This document shows, in pieces, positions 11,916 through 19,933 of a stretch of 64,000 nt of DNA (within the stretch, counting starts at the first letter, position 1; every line of letters starts with the position of its first letter). The notes beneath the pieces are model-generated. The model saw only the letters and a list, made by a program, of their open reading frames with translations, was not told the DNA's origin and made no database searches. The stretch is taken from assembly GCF_036327755.1 (NCBI RefSeq), contig NZ_CP109596.1:2480001-2544000 (forward strand), read 5' to 3'. Both the position numbers and the translations under genes were made by a program. The DNA is from Nocardia sp. NBC_01503 (lineage in GTDB: Bacteria > Actinomycetota > Actinomycetes > Mycobacteriales > Mycobacteriaceae).

Positions 11916-13211
11916 GTGGTCGTCACCGGCCGGACGGCCATCGCGGCGGGCCTGGCCGCACTCTTCGTCACCTTCGTCATGCCGTCGTGGATCGGGCTGC
12001 TCGCCGCGACGGCGGTGCTCGTGGCACTCATACTGGTCGATGCACTGCTACTGGGTTCGCCTGCCGCGCTGGAGCTTTCGCGGGATCCGCTGACCACGGT
12101 GCGCACCGGGCGAAGTATCGAGGTCGAGCTCACCGCGCTGAACACCGGTGACCGCACCCTGCGCGGGCGGCTGTGGGACGACTGGCCCGCCAGCGCCGGC
12201 GCCCGCGAACACGCGCACACGCTGAAACTGCCGCCCAACACCAGGATTCGACTGCATACCGAACTCACCCCGGCGTATCGGGGCGAACGGATCGCGGGAC
12301 CGGTCACCGTGCGCCTGCTCGGACCGCTCGGCATGGCCGGGCGACAGGTGCGCCGACAGGTTCCGGCCCGGCTGCGCGCGCTGCCGCCGTTCCGCAGTGA
12401 GAAGCTGCTCGCCTCCAAAGTCAAACAGCTGCAACAGCTCGAGGGCCGCAACACCGTCAACCGGCGCGGCCAGGGCACCGAATTCGACTCCTTCCGCGAA
12501 TACGTCGCGGGCGACGATGTGCGCACCATCGACTGGCGGGCCACCGCACGCGCCACCGACGTACTGGTCCGCACCTGGCGGCCCGAACGCAATCGACACG
12601 TGGTCATGCTGCTGGACACCGGACGGGTCAGCGCCGGGCGCGTCGGCGACGGCACCCGCCTGGACGCCACCATCGAGGCGGCGCTGCTGCTCGGCGGGCT
12701 CGCGGCCGCCGGCGGGGATTCGGTGGACCTGCTCGCCTATGACAACGCGCTGCGCGCGGAGGTCCGCGGTCTCGGCGGAAAACGCCTGCAGTACAAGCTG
12801 ATGCACGCGCTCGCGAGCGTGACACCGCAACTGGTGGACACCGACTATCAGGGTCTGCTGCGCTCCACCCTGCGACGTGCGCGCCGCCGCAGCCTGGTCG
12901 TCTGGTTCACCCACCTCGATGCCGCCACCGTCCAGGAGGGTCTGCTCCCGGTGCTCCCGGTCCTGGCCGAACGCCATCGCGTCCTGATCGTCGCGGTCAC
13001 CGATCCGGATGTCGCGGCCGCCGCCACCCGGCGCTCGGCCCGCGACGACCTCTACGCCGCGGCCGCCGCCGAGAACGTCCTGGCCGAACACGCCGTCGCC
13101 CGGGAAACCCTGCGCCGCATGGGAGTCCGCGTCATCACCGGAGCCCCCGACCGCCTCCCCGGCGCACTCGCCGACGAATACCTGGAGCTCAAGCAAACGG
13201 GCGCGATGTAA
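11916..13211 (+). CDS. DUF58 domain protein (vWA-like), MoxR partner
   Basis: A 431-residue protein with two N-terminal membrane helices (about 5-45), a beta-rich middle, and the DUF58 domain. The family signature is GQGTEFDSFREYVAGDDVRT with the following IDWRATARA. A von Willebrand-type metal site is suggested by VVMLLDTGRVSAGR, although the canonical DxSxS is incomplete. GTG 11916 lies three bases after the moxR stop, so the two are coexpressed. DUF58 and MoxR proteins occur as pairs across bacteria and are thought to assemble membrane or envelope complexes. The target here is unknown. Confidence 0.92.
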   Translation: MVVTGRTAIAAGLAALFVTFVMPSWIGLLAATAVLVALILVDALLLGSPAALELSRDPLTTVRTGRSIEVELTALNTGDRTLRGRLWDDWPASAGAREHAHTLKLPPNTRIRLHTELTPAYRGERIAGPVTVRLLGPLGMAGRQVRRQVPARLRALPPFRSEKLLASKVKQLQQLEGRNTVNRRGQGTEFDSFREYVAGDDVRTIDWRATARATDVLVRTWRPERNRHVVMLLDTGRVSAGRVGDGTRLDATIEAALLLGGLAAAGGDSVDLLAYDNALRAEVRGLGGKRLQYKLMHALASVTPQLVDTDYQGLLRSTLRRARRRSLVVWFTHLDAATVQEGLLPVLPVLAERHRVLIVAVTDPDVAAAATRRSARDDLYAAAAAENVLAEHAVARETLRRMGVRVITGAPDRLPGALADEYLELKQTGAM

Positions 13212-13250
13212 CAAAGCGGCGCAGGAGAATTCGCCATTCGAAAGCAACGC

Positions 13251-13383
13251 GTCACCCCGGCGCGACGCAACTCGTCATCCCGGCGCGACGCAACGCGTCA
13301 TCCCGGCGCTTTTTGGCCGGGGTCCGCACTCGCAGGGCTGCAACCGGTTTGGTGGATCCCTGCCAAAAGCATGCCGGGATGAC
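13251..13383. repeat. Intergenic inverted repeat, GTCATCCCGGC family, copy 1
   Basis: Three direct copies of a 23-base unit starting at 13251, 13274 and 13297 (GTCAYCCCGGCGC plus spacer) lead into an inverted repeat. The left arm is 13297-13326 and the right arm 13354-13383; both carry GTCATCCCGGC and a CTTTTTGGC or GCCAAAAG block. The same arms occur at 44577-44648. Confidence 0.85.
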
Positions 13384-13410
13384 GGGGACGATCCATGCCG
13401 CGGCGGTGAA

Positions 13411-13453
13411 TCCGTATCAGGCGACGGCTGGTGATTCCGTATCAGGCGACGGC
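13411..13453. repeat. 25-base tandem duplication at the 3' end of the RDD gene
   Basis: The 18-base string TCCGTATCAGGCGACGGC occurs at 13411-13428 and 13436-13453. The second copy includes the stop codon and last codons of the reverse-strand RDD gene, so the 3' end of that gene has been duplicated just downstream. Confidence 0.85.
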
Positions 13454-14227
13454 GCGCTGGTACACCGCGTTGTCCGGCTTCGGCGGGGGTGGGAAGGCGC
13501 GCCGCTGCCGTTCGGCCAGCACCGCTCCCAGGATCTGGACGGGCGGATAGCCGTTCAACGGCGGGGTGCGCAGGCGGTCGCAGACCGTGATCACCAGGGT
13601 GCGGCCCAGCCGGTCCTGTGCCTCGGGGGTGAGGGTGCGGACGCGAGTCAGGTACTGGCGCATGGCAATCGCGAGTTCGTCCGGCAGGCCGGTCATATCG
13701 AGTTGGCGCGCCCAGCCCTGTAACCGCGGCACCGGAATCACCAGCGCCGCGAAGGGCAGCCGACTGCGATCGTGCACCACCACCGTGCCCGCGAGCGCGT
13801 CACCGATGCGGCGGGCATTCGGCGAACACAGCGACACCACCACCGCGATCAACCCGGTGCCCAGAATCCAGAAATCCACGATCCCCGCCAGTCCGCGGGT
13901 GACCGCGTGCCGGAAGTCGGTCGGCCCGCCGTCCGCGCACACCACCCGCAGACCCAGCGCCATCTTGCCGAGCGACCTTCCGCGCGTGAGGGTTTCGCTC
14001 AGCACCGGATAGCCGATCAAGGTGAACGCGATGACCACCACCAGCATGGTCTCGATCCACGCCGAATCCGCGTCCCAGCGGAGCAGCAGGTACAGGCCGA
14101 GGAAGAACAGCATCGCCCCGAAGACCAGTTGGATCATCAGGTCGAGCAGGAACGCCGCGGCCCGCGTGGGGATGCGCGCGATGGGCAGTTCTACGGCGAC
14201 TGCCTCGCCGGTGGTGAAAAGGGCCAT
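13442..14227 (-). CDS. RDD family membrane protein
   Basis: A 261-residue RDD-domain protein. The family signature appears as RIPTRAAAFLLDLMIQ (Arg and Asp of RDD) early and TRGRSLGKMALGLRVV later. Three to four membrane helices lie near residues 27-50, 60-82 and 125-150; the C-terminal 100 residues are soluble. The family has unknown or transporter-like roles. It is divergent from a SpoIIM-family gene with 59 bases between start codons, and convergent with the MoxR operon. RDD, SpoIIM, MoxR and DUF58 genes travel together in many actinobacteria, matching mycobacterial Rv3691-Rv3695. Confidence 0.9.
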   Translation of the reverse strand: MALFTTGEAVAVELPIARIPTRAAAFLLDLMIQLVFGAMLFFLGLYLLLRWDADSAWIETMLVVVIAFTLIGYPVLSETLTRGRSLGKMALGLRVVCADGGPTDFRHAVTRGLAGIVDFWILGTGLIAVVVSLCSPNARRIGDALAGTVVVHDRSRLPFAALVIPVPRLQGWARQLDMTGLPDELAIAMRQYLTRVRTLTPEAQDRLGRTLVITVCDRLRTPPLNGYPPVQILGAVLAERQRRAFPPPPKPDNAVYQRAVA

Positions 14228-14286
14228 GTCACTCCTGCTGGGGGGCGACTAGCATTCTTCCGAGCCGAGGCACAGGAAGGCAACCG

Positions 14287-15342
14287 ATGGACCTGGACGC
14301 GTATACGTTCCTGCACAGACCTTCCTGGGACCGGCTGGATCATCTGGCGACCCGCCGTAAGCGACTCACCGGCGCGGAGACCGACGAACTGGTCCGGCTG
14401 TACCGGCTCACCTCACAGCAGCTGGCCCGTCTGCAATCCCGCTCCGCCGACGCCGAATTGGTGGCCGGACTCTCCGCCGTGCTGACCCGGGCGCGCGGGC
14501 GGGTACTGGGCGCACGCACCGATACCGCGCGCGAGATCGGCCGCTTCTTCACCCATCGCTTCCCCGCGGCGGTGTACCGCGCCTGGCCCTGGTGGGTTTC
14601 GGTGGCGACGCTGTTCCTGCTCGCCTCGACCGTCCTGGGCACCTGGGTGGCGCGTTCGGAGTCGGCCCGGCGACATCTGGGCCTGGATACCGATACCGAC
14701 CGGTTGACCCGCAAGGGCGGTGAGTTCGAGACCTACTACTACGAGCACCCGCACGATGCCTTCGCCGCCAAGGTGTGGACCAACAACGCCGCGGTCGCGG
14801 CCGTCGCCCTGTTCATGGGGGTACTCATCCTGCCCGCGGTCTACGCGCTGGCCATGAACGCGCTCAATGTGGGGGTGAGCGCCGGTCTGATGGCCGACGC
14901 GGGCCGACTGGACGCCTTCTTCGGGTACATCCTGCCGCACGGAATGCTGGAGCTGACCGCCATTTTCGTGGCCGGCGGCGCGGGATTGAAACTGGGCTGG
15001 ACACTGGTGGACCCGGGTGGCGAGAGCCGTCCGCAGGCGCTGGCGCGACAGGGCCGCGCCACCGCCGTTATCGCATTGGGGCTGGTCGGAGTCCTGTTGG
15101 TCTCCGGATTCCTGGAGGGATTCGTCACCCCCAGCGGACTGCCGACGGCCGTTCGGATCGGTATCGGCGCGCTCGCCGAACTCGGTTTCCTGGCATATGT
15201 GTTCGGTTTCGGCCGCCGCGCGGTGCTGGAGGAGGAGACCGCCGTCACGCGGGAGCACATGTCGGGCAACTTGCCGGGCGGTGAACCCGAAGCGGTTGCG
15301 GGAGTGTTCGATTCGACACTGGCGGCAACGGCCCGGAATTGA
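14287..15342 (+). CDS. SpoIIM family (DUF95) membrane protein
   Basis: A 351-residue protein of the stage II sporulation M family. The soluble N-terminus (about 1-95) contains LDAYTFLHRPSWDRLDHL and LTGAETDELVRLYRLTS, both typical of actinobacterial members. Five or six membrane helices follow, with the signature NALNVGVSAGLM and ILPHGMLELTAIFVAGGAG. In Bacillus SpoIIM is part of a septal peptidoglycan-degrading complex, but this organism probably does not form endospores, so the role is presumably in a MoxR/DUF58-linked envelope system. ATG 14287 has AGGAAGG upstream. A hairpin follows at 15349-15382. Confidence 0.9.
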   Translation: MDLDAYTFLHRPSWDRLDHLATRRKRLTGAETDELVRLYRLTSQQLARLQSRSADAELVAGLSAVLTRARGRVLGARTDTAREIGRFFTHRFPAAVYRAWPWWVSVATLFLLASTVLGTWVARSESARRHLGLDTDTDRLTRKGGEFETYYYEHPHDAFAAKVWTNNAAVAAVALFMGVLILPAVYALAMNALNVGVSAGLMADAGRLDAFFGYILPHGMLELTAIFVAGGAGLKLGWTLVDPGGESRPQALARQGRATAVIALGLVGVLLVSGFLEGFVTPSGLPTAVRIGIGALAELGFLAYVFGFGRRAVLEEETAVTREHMSGNLPGGEPEAVAGVFDSTLAATARN

Positions 15343-15348
15343 TTTCCA

Positions 15349-15382
15349 CTGGCCGCAGCGAGTCCGGCTCAGCTGCGGCCAG
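15349..15382 (+). terminator. Hairpin after the SpoIIM-family gene
   Basis: CTGGCCGCAGC (15349-15359) pairs perfectly with GCTGCGGCCAG (15372-15382). There is no T-run, so termination would be of the actinobacterial stem-only type. Confidence 0.6.
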
Positions 15383-15720
15383 CGTTGCCGATGACTCTAC
15401 ACAATCGTTATGGGTACGCAACCTCCGACCTGCTGGGTGGACGTACGCGGCGACCAGGCGAAATGCCCTTGGCGCGAAGGCAACCCGCCGTGTTCGCTAA
15501 TTGCTGGCTCACACTTTGCGAGCGGTCTGCGGAGGGTTATGAAACCACCCGCACGGTACCGTTCGGCGACCGAGTTTCGACCCTTCGCACGGACTTCGCG
15601 AACACCCCGGACGTCCGGTTTGCCGATTACTACCGCCATTACCCAACATCGGCGGTTCAACCCGCGTTAAGCTGGTGTTTCAGGCCAGCTCGGCACCATT
15701 GCCCAGCAGTCGCCGGAGAG

Positions 15721-15743
15721 TAAACAAACCCCAAGTTTGTTTA
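15721..15743. promoter_or_regulatory. AT-rich perfect inverted repeat, possible operator
   Basis: TAAACAAAC and GTTTGTTTA separated by CCCAA form a perfect 9-base-pair palindrome in a stretch with no gene. It could be a protein-binding site; no bound gene is evident. Confidence 0.4.
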
Positions 15744-15983
15744 ACTCAGTTTTGGCTAAACGCACATCAGGCAATGGCTGGAGAAAATCGGGCGCATACT
15801 CGAACCGACACCTTCCGGCAATCGATTTTCACCCCTCCGCATAGCGTCGGAGGTCATCCGGCAACGCCCCGGCCGAGGAGTTCACCAGCGTGTCTGCGAT
15901 CTTCGTCACACCCGATTCGAACCGAGGTGACGGTCGCCTACCCGCGGACACGAAAACGCCGACACCGACACCGAGCGAAAAGC

Positions 15984-16017
15984 GAAGAGCCCCATCCGGA
16001 TTCGGATGGGGCTCTTC
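15984..16017 (-). terminator. Terminator of tRNA-Leu
   Basis: A perfect 14-base-pair stem (15984-15997 with 16004-16017) followed on the reverse strand by GCTTTTCG, seven bases after the tRNA 3' end. Confidence 0.85.
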
Positions 16018-16023
16018 GTTCTG

Positions 16024-16106
16024 TGGGCGAAGGGGGACTTGAACCCCCACGTCCTTACGGACACTGGCACCTGAAGCCAGCGCGTCTGCCATTCCGCCAC
16101 TCGCCC
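16024..16106 (-). tRNA. leuT: tRNA-Leu (anticodon CAG)
   Basis: Read on the reverse strand it begins GGGCGAGTGGCGGAATGGCAG and ends with the TTCGCCC acceptor strand and discriminator A. The anticodon stem CTGGC/GCCAG encloses TTCAGGT, giving anticodon CAG. The long variable arm (GTCCGTAAGGAC) confirms a class II tRNA. CCA is not encoded. In M. tuberculosis the same tRNA lies upstream of fhaA. Confidence 0.97.
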
Positions 16107-16360
16107 GAGCGACTGGAAGAACGTATCACGGGGTATGCGCCAAAAAGAAATCGCCTGGTTATCGGCGCTGGGGGCGGCCGATGGCGGGACGGGAACCCGG
16201 ACCCGTTTCCAGGAGTTACAGGTGTGGACGATCGTGGATATCATGCAAAGACCGTGTCCCCGCGGCGACACGCCATGTCCGCGTGTCGCTTGACACCACA
16301 GGAGACCAGACACGAAGCGCGCTTCACTCGAGGGAGCGTCCTGACCCGAGAGGAGGGGCG

Positions 16361-17815
16361 ATGGGGATTGTTTCGCGATTCGAACGTCGCCTCCAGGGTG
16401 CGGTCGGCGATGTCTTCGCCCGTGTCTTCGGCGGCAGCGTGGTCCCGCAGGAGGTCGAGACGGCCCTGCAGCGCGAGGCCGCGGACCATGTCCAGGACCT
16501 CGGTGGGGGCCATCTACTGGCGCCGAACAGCTACGTCATCACCATCAACGAGTCGGACCTGGGGCAGCTCGTCCAGGGCGAGGGACAGGCCGACCACGAC
16601 CTCGCAGTGCGGGCTTTCGCCAAACACTTACAGGACTACATCCGTGAGCAAGGCTGGCAGACGTACGGCGAAGTGCACGTGGAATTCGAGGCATCCCCTA
16701 CGCTGCACACCGGACAGTTCAGGACACGCGGTCGAGTGGACCCGGACGCCGTCGGCGGTAGCGTCGACCGCCGGGCGGGTCCGGCGGTGGGACCTGAACG
16801 CACACCACGACCCAACCCGCAACCAGGAGCTGGCCCCATGACGCAGAACTCAGGCTACGACCCAAGCCGTGAGCCCGCGGAGTCCGATCCACGTAACCGC
16901 GGGTACGCGCCCCCGCCCGCGAGCCGACCCGCTCCGCAGGGCTACGGCGAATACGGCCGCGGCGGTGCCCCGCAGTACCCCGATCAGCAGCAGGGCTACG
17001 GCGCTGCCCCCGATCAGCAGGGGTACGGCGAGTACCAGAACGGCTACGACTACAACCAGCCCGGTGGCCAGGGCTACGGCCAGCAGCCGGGTTACGGCGA
17101 GCAGGGCTACGGCCAGCAGCCGGGCTATGCCGATCAGGCGTACGGCCAGCAGCCCGGTTACGCCGATCCCGGCTACGGCCAGCAGGGCGGCGGAGGTTAC
17201 GCCGATCCCGGTTACGGCCAGCAGGGTGGCGGCTATGCCGATCAGGGCGGCCAGCAGGGCTACGGCCAGCAGGGGTACGAGCAGGGCGGCTACGGCCAGC
17301 AGCCGGGCTATGCCGATCAGGCGTACGGCCAGCAGCCGGGTTACGCCGATCCGGGCTACGCGGACCAGGGCTACGGCCAGCAGGCCGGGTACGGCCAGGC
17401 CGGATACGCCGAGCCGGGTTATGCCGAGCCCGCCGCCGGGTACGGCGACGACCAGTACGGCCAGCAGGCCGGGTACGGCCAGCAGCCCGCCGGGGCCGGT
17501 TATGCCGCGCCCGCGCGCAGCGGCTCCGGCTACTCGGCCACGCTGCAGCTGGACGACGGCTCCGGTCGCACCTACCAGTTGCGCGAGGGTTCCAACATCA
17601 TCGGCCGCGGCCAGGACGCGCACTTCCGGCTTCCCGACACCGGGGTTTCCCGGCGGCACATCGAAGTTCGCTGGGATGGTCAGACGGCCATGCTCTCGGA
17701 CCTCGGTTCCACCAATGGCACGCTGGTCAACGGCTCGCCCGTACAGGACTGGCAGCTCGCCGACGGTGATGTCATCCGCGCCGGGCATTCCGAGATCCTG
17801 ATCCGGATCGTCTGA
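16361..17815 (+). CDS. fhaA: FhaA: DUF3662 and FHA domain protein
   Basis: A 484-residue FHA-domain protein. The N-terminal DUF3662 domain (about 1-125) begins [19 protein letters not shown] central region of about 210 residues is low-complexity, built of [14 protein letters not shown] repeats. The C-terminal FHA domain (about 390-484) has [19 protein letters not shown] and [11 protein letters not shown], the phosphothreonine-binding loops. In mycobacteria FhaA binds the phosphorylated MurJ pseudokinase and CwlM and modulates peptidoglycan synthesis at the poles. ATG 16361 follows GGAGGGG; upstream in-frame starts have no such site. It opens the fhaA-pknB operon, with 205 bases before fhaB. 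Confidence 0.96.
   Translation: MGIVSRFERRLQGAVGDVFARVFGGSVVPQEVETALQREAADHVQDLGGGHLLAPNSYVITINESDLGQLVQGEGQADHDLAVRAFAKHLQDYIREQGWQTYGEVHVEFEASPTLHTGQFRTRGRVDPDAVGGSVDRRAGPAVGPERTPRPNPQPGAGPMTQNSGYDPSREPAESDPRNRGYAPPPASRPAPQGYGEYGRGGAPQYPDQQQGYGAAPDQQGYGEYQNGYDYNQPGGQGYGQQPGYGEQGYGQQPGYADQAYGQQPGYADPGYGQQGGGGYADPGYGQQGGGYADQGGQQGYGQQGYEQGGYGQQPGYADQAYGQQPGYADPGYADQGYGQQAGYGQAGYAEPGYAEPAAGYGDDQYGQQAGYGQQPAGAGYAAPARSGSGYSATLQLDDGSGRTYQLREGSNIIGRGQDAHFRLPDTGVSRRHIEVRWDGQTAMLSDLGSTNGTLVNGSPVQDWQLADGDVIRAGHSEILIRIV
17105..17359 (+). repeat. 72-base internal duplication in fhaA
   Basis: Bases 17105-17176 recur at 17288-17359 with two visible mismatches, offset 183 bases. Both encode [24 protein letters not shown] sequence. 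They lie in a longer array of shorter GYGQQ and GYAD units (about 16970-17480). Confidence 0.85.
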
Positions 17816-17835
17816 TCCCGTAAGCTCGCGGTGCA

Positions 17836-17876
17836 GATCACGATATGGCTGAATTTTCCTCGGTCGTATCGTGATC
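17836..17876. promoter_or_regulatory. 10-base inverted repeat between fhaA and fhaB
   Basis: GATCACGATA (17836-17845) and TATCGTGATC (17867-17876) are perfect complements with a 21-base loop. It may be an operator or an attenuating hairpin controlling fhaB and the genes downstream. Confidence 0.45.
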
Positions 17877-18020
17877 GCAACCGGTCAACGGCCCTATGAT
17901 GCTGCCAATACTCGCGGCTCGACGGGCCGCGCCGACCAGGCGCACCGGTTGGGGGTCGCGGAGCTTTCTCCGTACTGACAGCCCGTACCTACGACACGGT
18001 CGAACAGGAGGTGGAGCACC

Positions 18021-18488
18021 GTGCAGGGATTGATCCTGCAACTGACCCGTGCGGGGTTCCTGCTGCTGTTGTGGCTGTTCGTGTGGGCGGTGCTCCGGAC
18101 CCTGCGCAGCGATATCTACGCGGCCTCCGGCATCCGGGTGCCGCCGCGGGCCCAAGGCGGCTCCGCGGTGCTCCCCTCCTTGCGCCGAGGCCAGAAGGGC
18201 GCCAAATATCTCGTGGTGACTCAGGGTTCACTCGCCGGCACCCGCATCTCACTCGGCTCACAGCCGGTGCTGATCGGGCGCGCGGACGACTCCACGCTGG
18301 TCCTCACCGACGACTACGCCTCCACCCGGCATGCGCGCCTGTCGCCGCGCGGGGAGGACTGGTACGTCGAGGATCTCGGTTCCACCAATGGGACCTACCT
18401 CGACCGGTCGAAGGTCACCACCCCGGTGCGAGTTCCACTCGGCACCCCCGTCCGTGTCGGTAAGACAGTGATCGAGCTGCGATCGTGA
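18021..18488 (+). CDS. fhaB: FhaB: membrane-anchored FHA domain protein
   Basis: 155 residues: one N-terminal membrane helix (about 8-28) and a C-terminal FHA domain (about 75-150) with LIGRADDSTLVLTDDYASTRHARL and LGSTNGTYLDR. In mycobacteria the orthologue (FhaB/FipA, Rv0019c) is phosphorylated by PknA and interacts with FtsZ and FtsQ in division. GTG 18021 follows the strong site AGGAGGTGGA. The stop codon overlaps the pstP start, so the two are translationally coupled. Confidence 0.95.
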   Translation: MQGLILQLTRAGFLLLLWLFVWAVLRTLRSDIYAASGIRVPPRAQGGSAVLPSLRRGQKGAKYLVVTQGSLAGTRISLGSQPVLIGRADDSTLVLTDDYASTRHARLSPRGEDWYVEDLGSTNGTYLDRSKVTTPVRVPLGTPVRVGKTVIELRS

Positions 18489-19933
18489 CTCTTGTTCTCC
18501 GCTACGCCGCCCGTAGCGACCGCGGTCTCGTACGAGCCAACAACGAGGACTCCGTCTACGCGGGCGCGCGTCTACTCGCGCTCGCGGACGGCATGGGCGG
18601 CCACGCCGCCGGTGAAGTCGCCTCCCAATTGATGATCGCCGCACTCGCGCATCTCGACGACGACGAACCGGGCGATGATCTGCTCGGCAAACTCGATCGC
18701 GCGGTGCACGAGGGCAATGCCGCCATCGCCGATCAGGTCGAGGAGGAACCCGAACTCGACGGCATGGGCACCACGCTCACCGCCATCCTGTTCGCGGGCC
18801 GCAAACTCGGCCTCGCCCATATCGGCGACTCCCGCGCCTACATGCTCCGCAATGGCGAGCTCACCCAGATCACCCGCGACGACACCTTCGTGCAGTCGCT
18901 GGTGGACGAGGGCCGGATCACGCCGGAGCAGGCACACACCCATCCGCAGCGCTCGCTCATCATGCGGGCGCTGACCGGTAACGAGATCGATCCCACCCTG
19001 GTGGTGCGTGAGGCTCGGGCCGGGGATCGGTACCTGCTCTGCTCCGACGGCCTCTCCGATGTGGTGAGCGATGAGACCATCGCCAACACCATGCGTGAGG
19101 GTTCGACGGACGAAGCCGCGGACCGGCTCATCGAATTGGCGCTGCGCAGTGGCGGTCCCGACAATGTGACCGTCGTGGTCGCCGATGTCATCGACCTCGA
19201 CTACGGACAGAGCCATCCCATCGTGGCCGGTGCGGCCTCCGGCGAGGACGAGGACACGCCCCCGCCGAATACCGCCGCCGGACGGGCCGCCGCCATGCGT
19301 CCCCCGCGCGCCGCACCGCGCAGAGCCGTCCAGCAGCCCGAGCCGGAGCCGCCGCGCAAGAGTCACAAGTTGCGCTGGATCGCACTGTCGCTCGCGCTGC
19401 TGGTCGCCATCGGCGCGGGGCTCACCGTGGGCTACAACATGATTCGCAGCAACTACTACGTGGGCGCGGAGCACGACCGGGTGGTCGTACTGCGTGGTCT
19501 GCCGGGTTCGGTGCTGGGTTACTCGATTCGCGATGTCGATCAGATCGCCTGCGTCACCCGCGGCGGTGATCTGCAATTGGCCGCCCCCGGTTCGGATTTC
19601 CCGTCCGGATGCCGCGAGCTGCGACTGGTGGACCTCAAGCCGACCGGGCGCGATTCGGTCGACAAGGGCCTGCCGCCGGGCTCCAGCGATGACGCGGTCA
19701 AGCAGCTGCAGAGCCTGACCCGCAATGATCTGCTGCCGCCGTGCGAGAAGCCGCAGCCGCCGTCGACGCCGCCGGCCACCCCGCCGTCGAGCGCTCCGCC
19801 GGTCGATCCGAACGCACCGGGCACCACCACCACGCCCGCCGCACCCGTCACCACCGCGCCGAGCACGCCCGCGGCGCCCACCACCACGACCGCGCCGCAG
19901 ACGCCGGGGCAGAACTGCAGGGTGGCGGACTGA
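18485..19933 (+). CDS. pstP: PstP: PP2C-family Ser/Thr phosphatase
   Basis: A 482-residue membrane phosphatase that dephosphorylates PknA, PknB and their substrates. The catalytic PP2C domain (about 1-240) shows the metal motifs SDRGLVRANNEDS, LADGMGGHAAG, IGDSRAY and GGPDNVTVV. A membrane helix at about 295-318 (LRWIALSLALLVAIGAGLTV) leads to an extracytoplasmic domain of about 110 residues and a long Pro/Thr-rich tail. GTG 18485 overlaps the fhaB stop, and its own stop overlaps the rodA ATG at 19933. The Thr/Pro tail is longer than in M. tuberculosis; otherwise it is a standard orthologue. Confidence 0.97.
   Translation: MTLVLRYAARSDRGLVRANNEDSVYAGARLLALADGMGGHAAGEVASQLMIAALAHLDDDEPGDDLLGKLDRAVHEGNAAIADQVEEEPELDGMGTTLTAILFAGRKLGLAHIGDSRAYMLRNGELTQITRDDTFVQSLVDEGRITPEQAHTHPQRSLIMRALTGNEIDPTLVVREARAGDRYLLCSDGLSDVVSDETIANTMREGSTDEAADRLIELALRSGGPDNVTVVVADVIDLDYGQSHPIVAGAASGEDEDTPPPNTAAGRAAAMRPPRAAPRRAVQQPEPEPPRKSHKLRWIALSLALLVAIGAGLTVGYNMIRSNYYVGAEHDRVVVLRGLPGSVLGYSIRDVDQIACVTRGGDLQLAAPGSDFPSGCRELRLVDLKPTGRDSVDKGLPPGSSDDAVKQLQSLTRNDLLPPCEKPQPPSTPPATPPSSAPPVDPNAPGTTTTPAAPVTTAPSTPAAPTTTTAPQTPGQNCRVAD

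Larger units (their letters stand above)
15343..16023. other. Gene-free stretch between spoIIM-like gene and tRNA-Leu
   Basis: About 680 bases without a credible gene; the open frames here have no family features or ribosome sites. It holds a hairpin after the SpoIIM gene, a perfect AT-rich inverted repeat TAAACAAAC/GTTTGTTTA at 15721-15743, and the tRNA terminator at 15984-16017. The rest shows nothing recognisable. Confidence 0.6.

Noticed and set aside
15385..15723. 112-residue open frame in the gene-free stretch
   Set aside because: No ribosome site, no recognisable features and composition unlike nearby genes.
16970..17480. Possible CRISPR-like periodic repeats
   Set aside because: The periodicity is in frame and encodes Tyr/Gly/Gln repeats of FhaA; units have no unique spacers.
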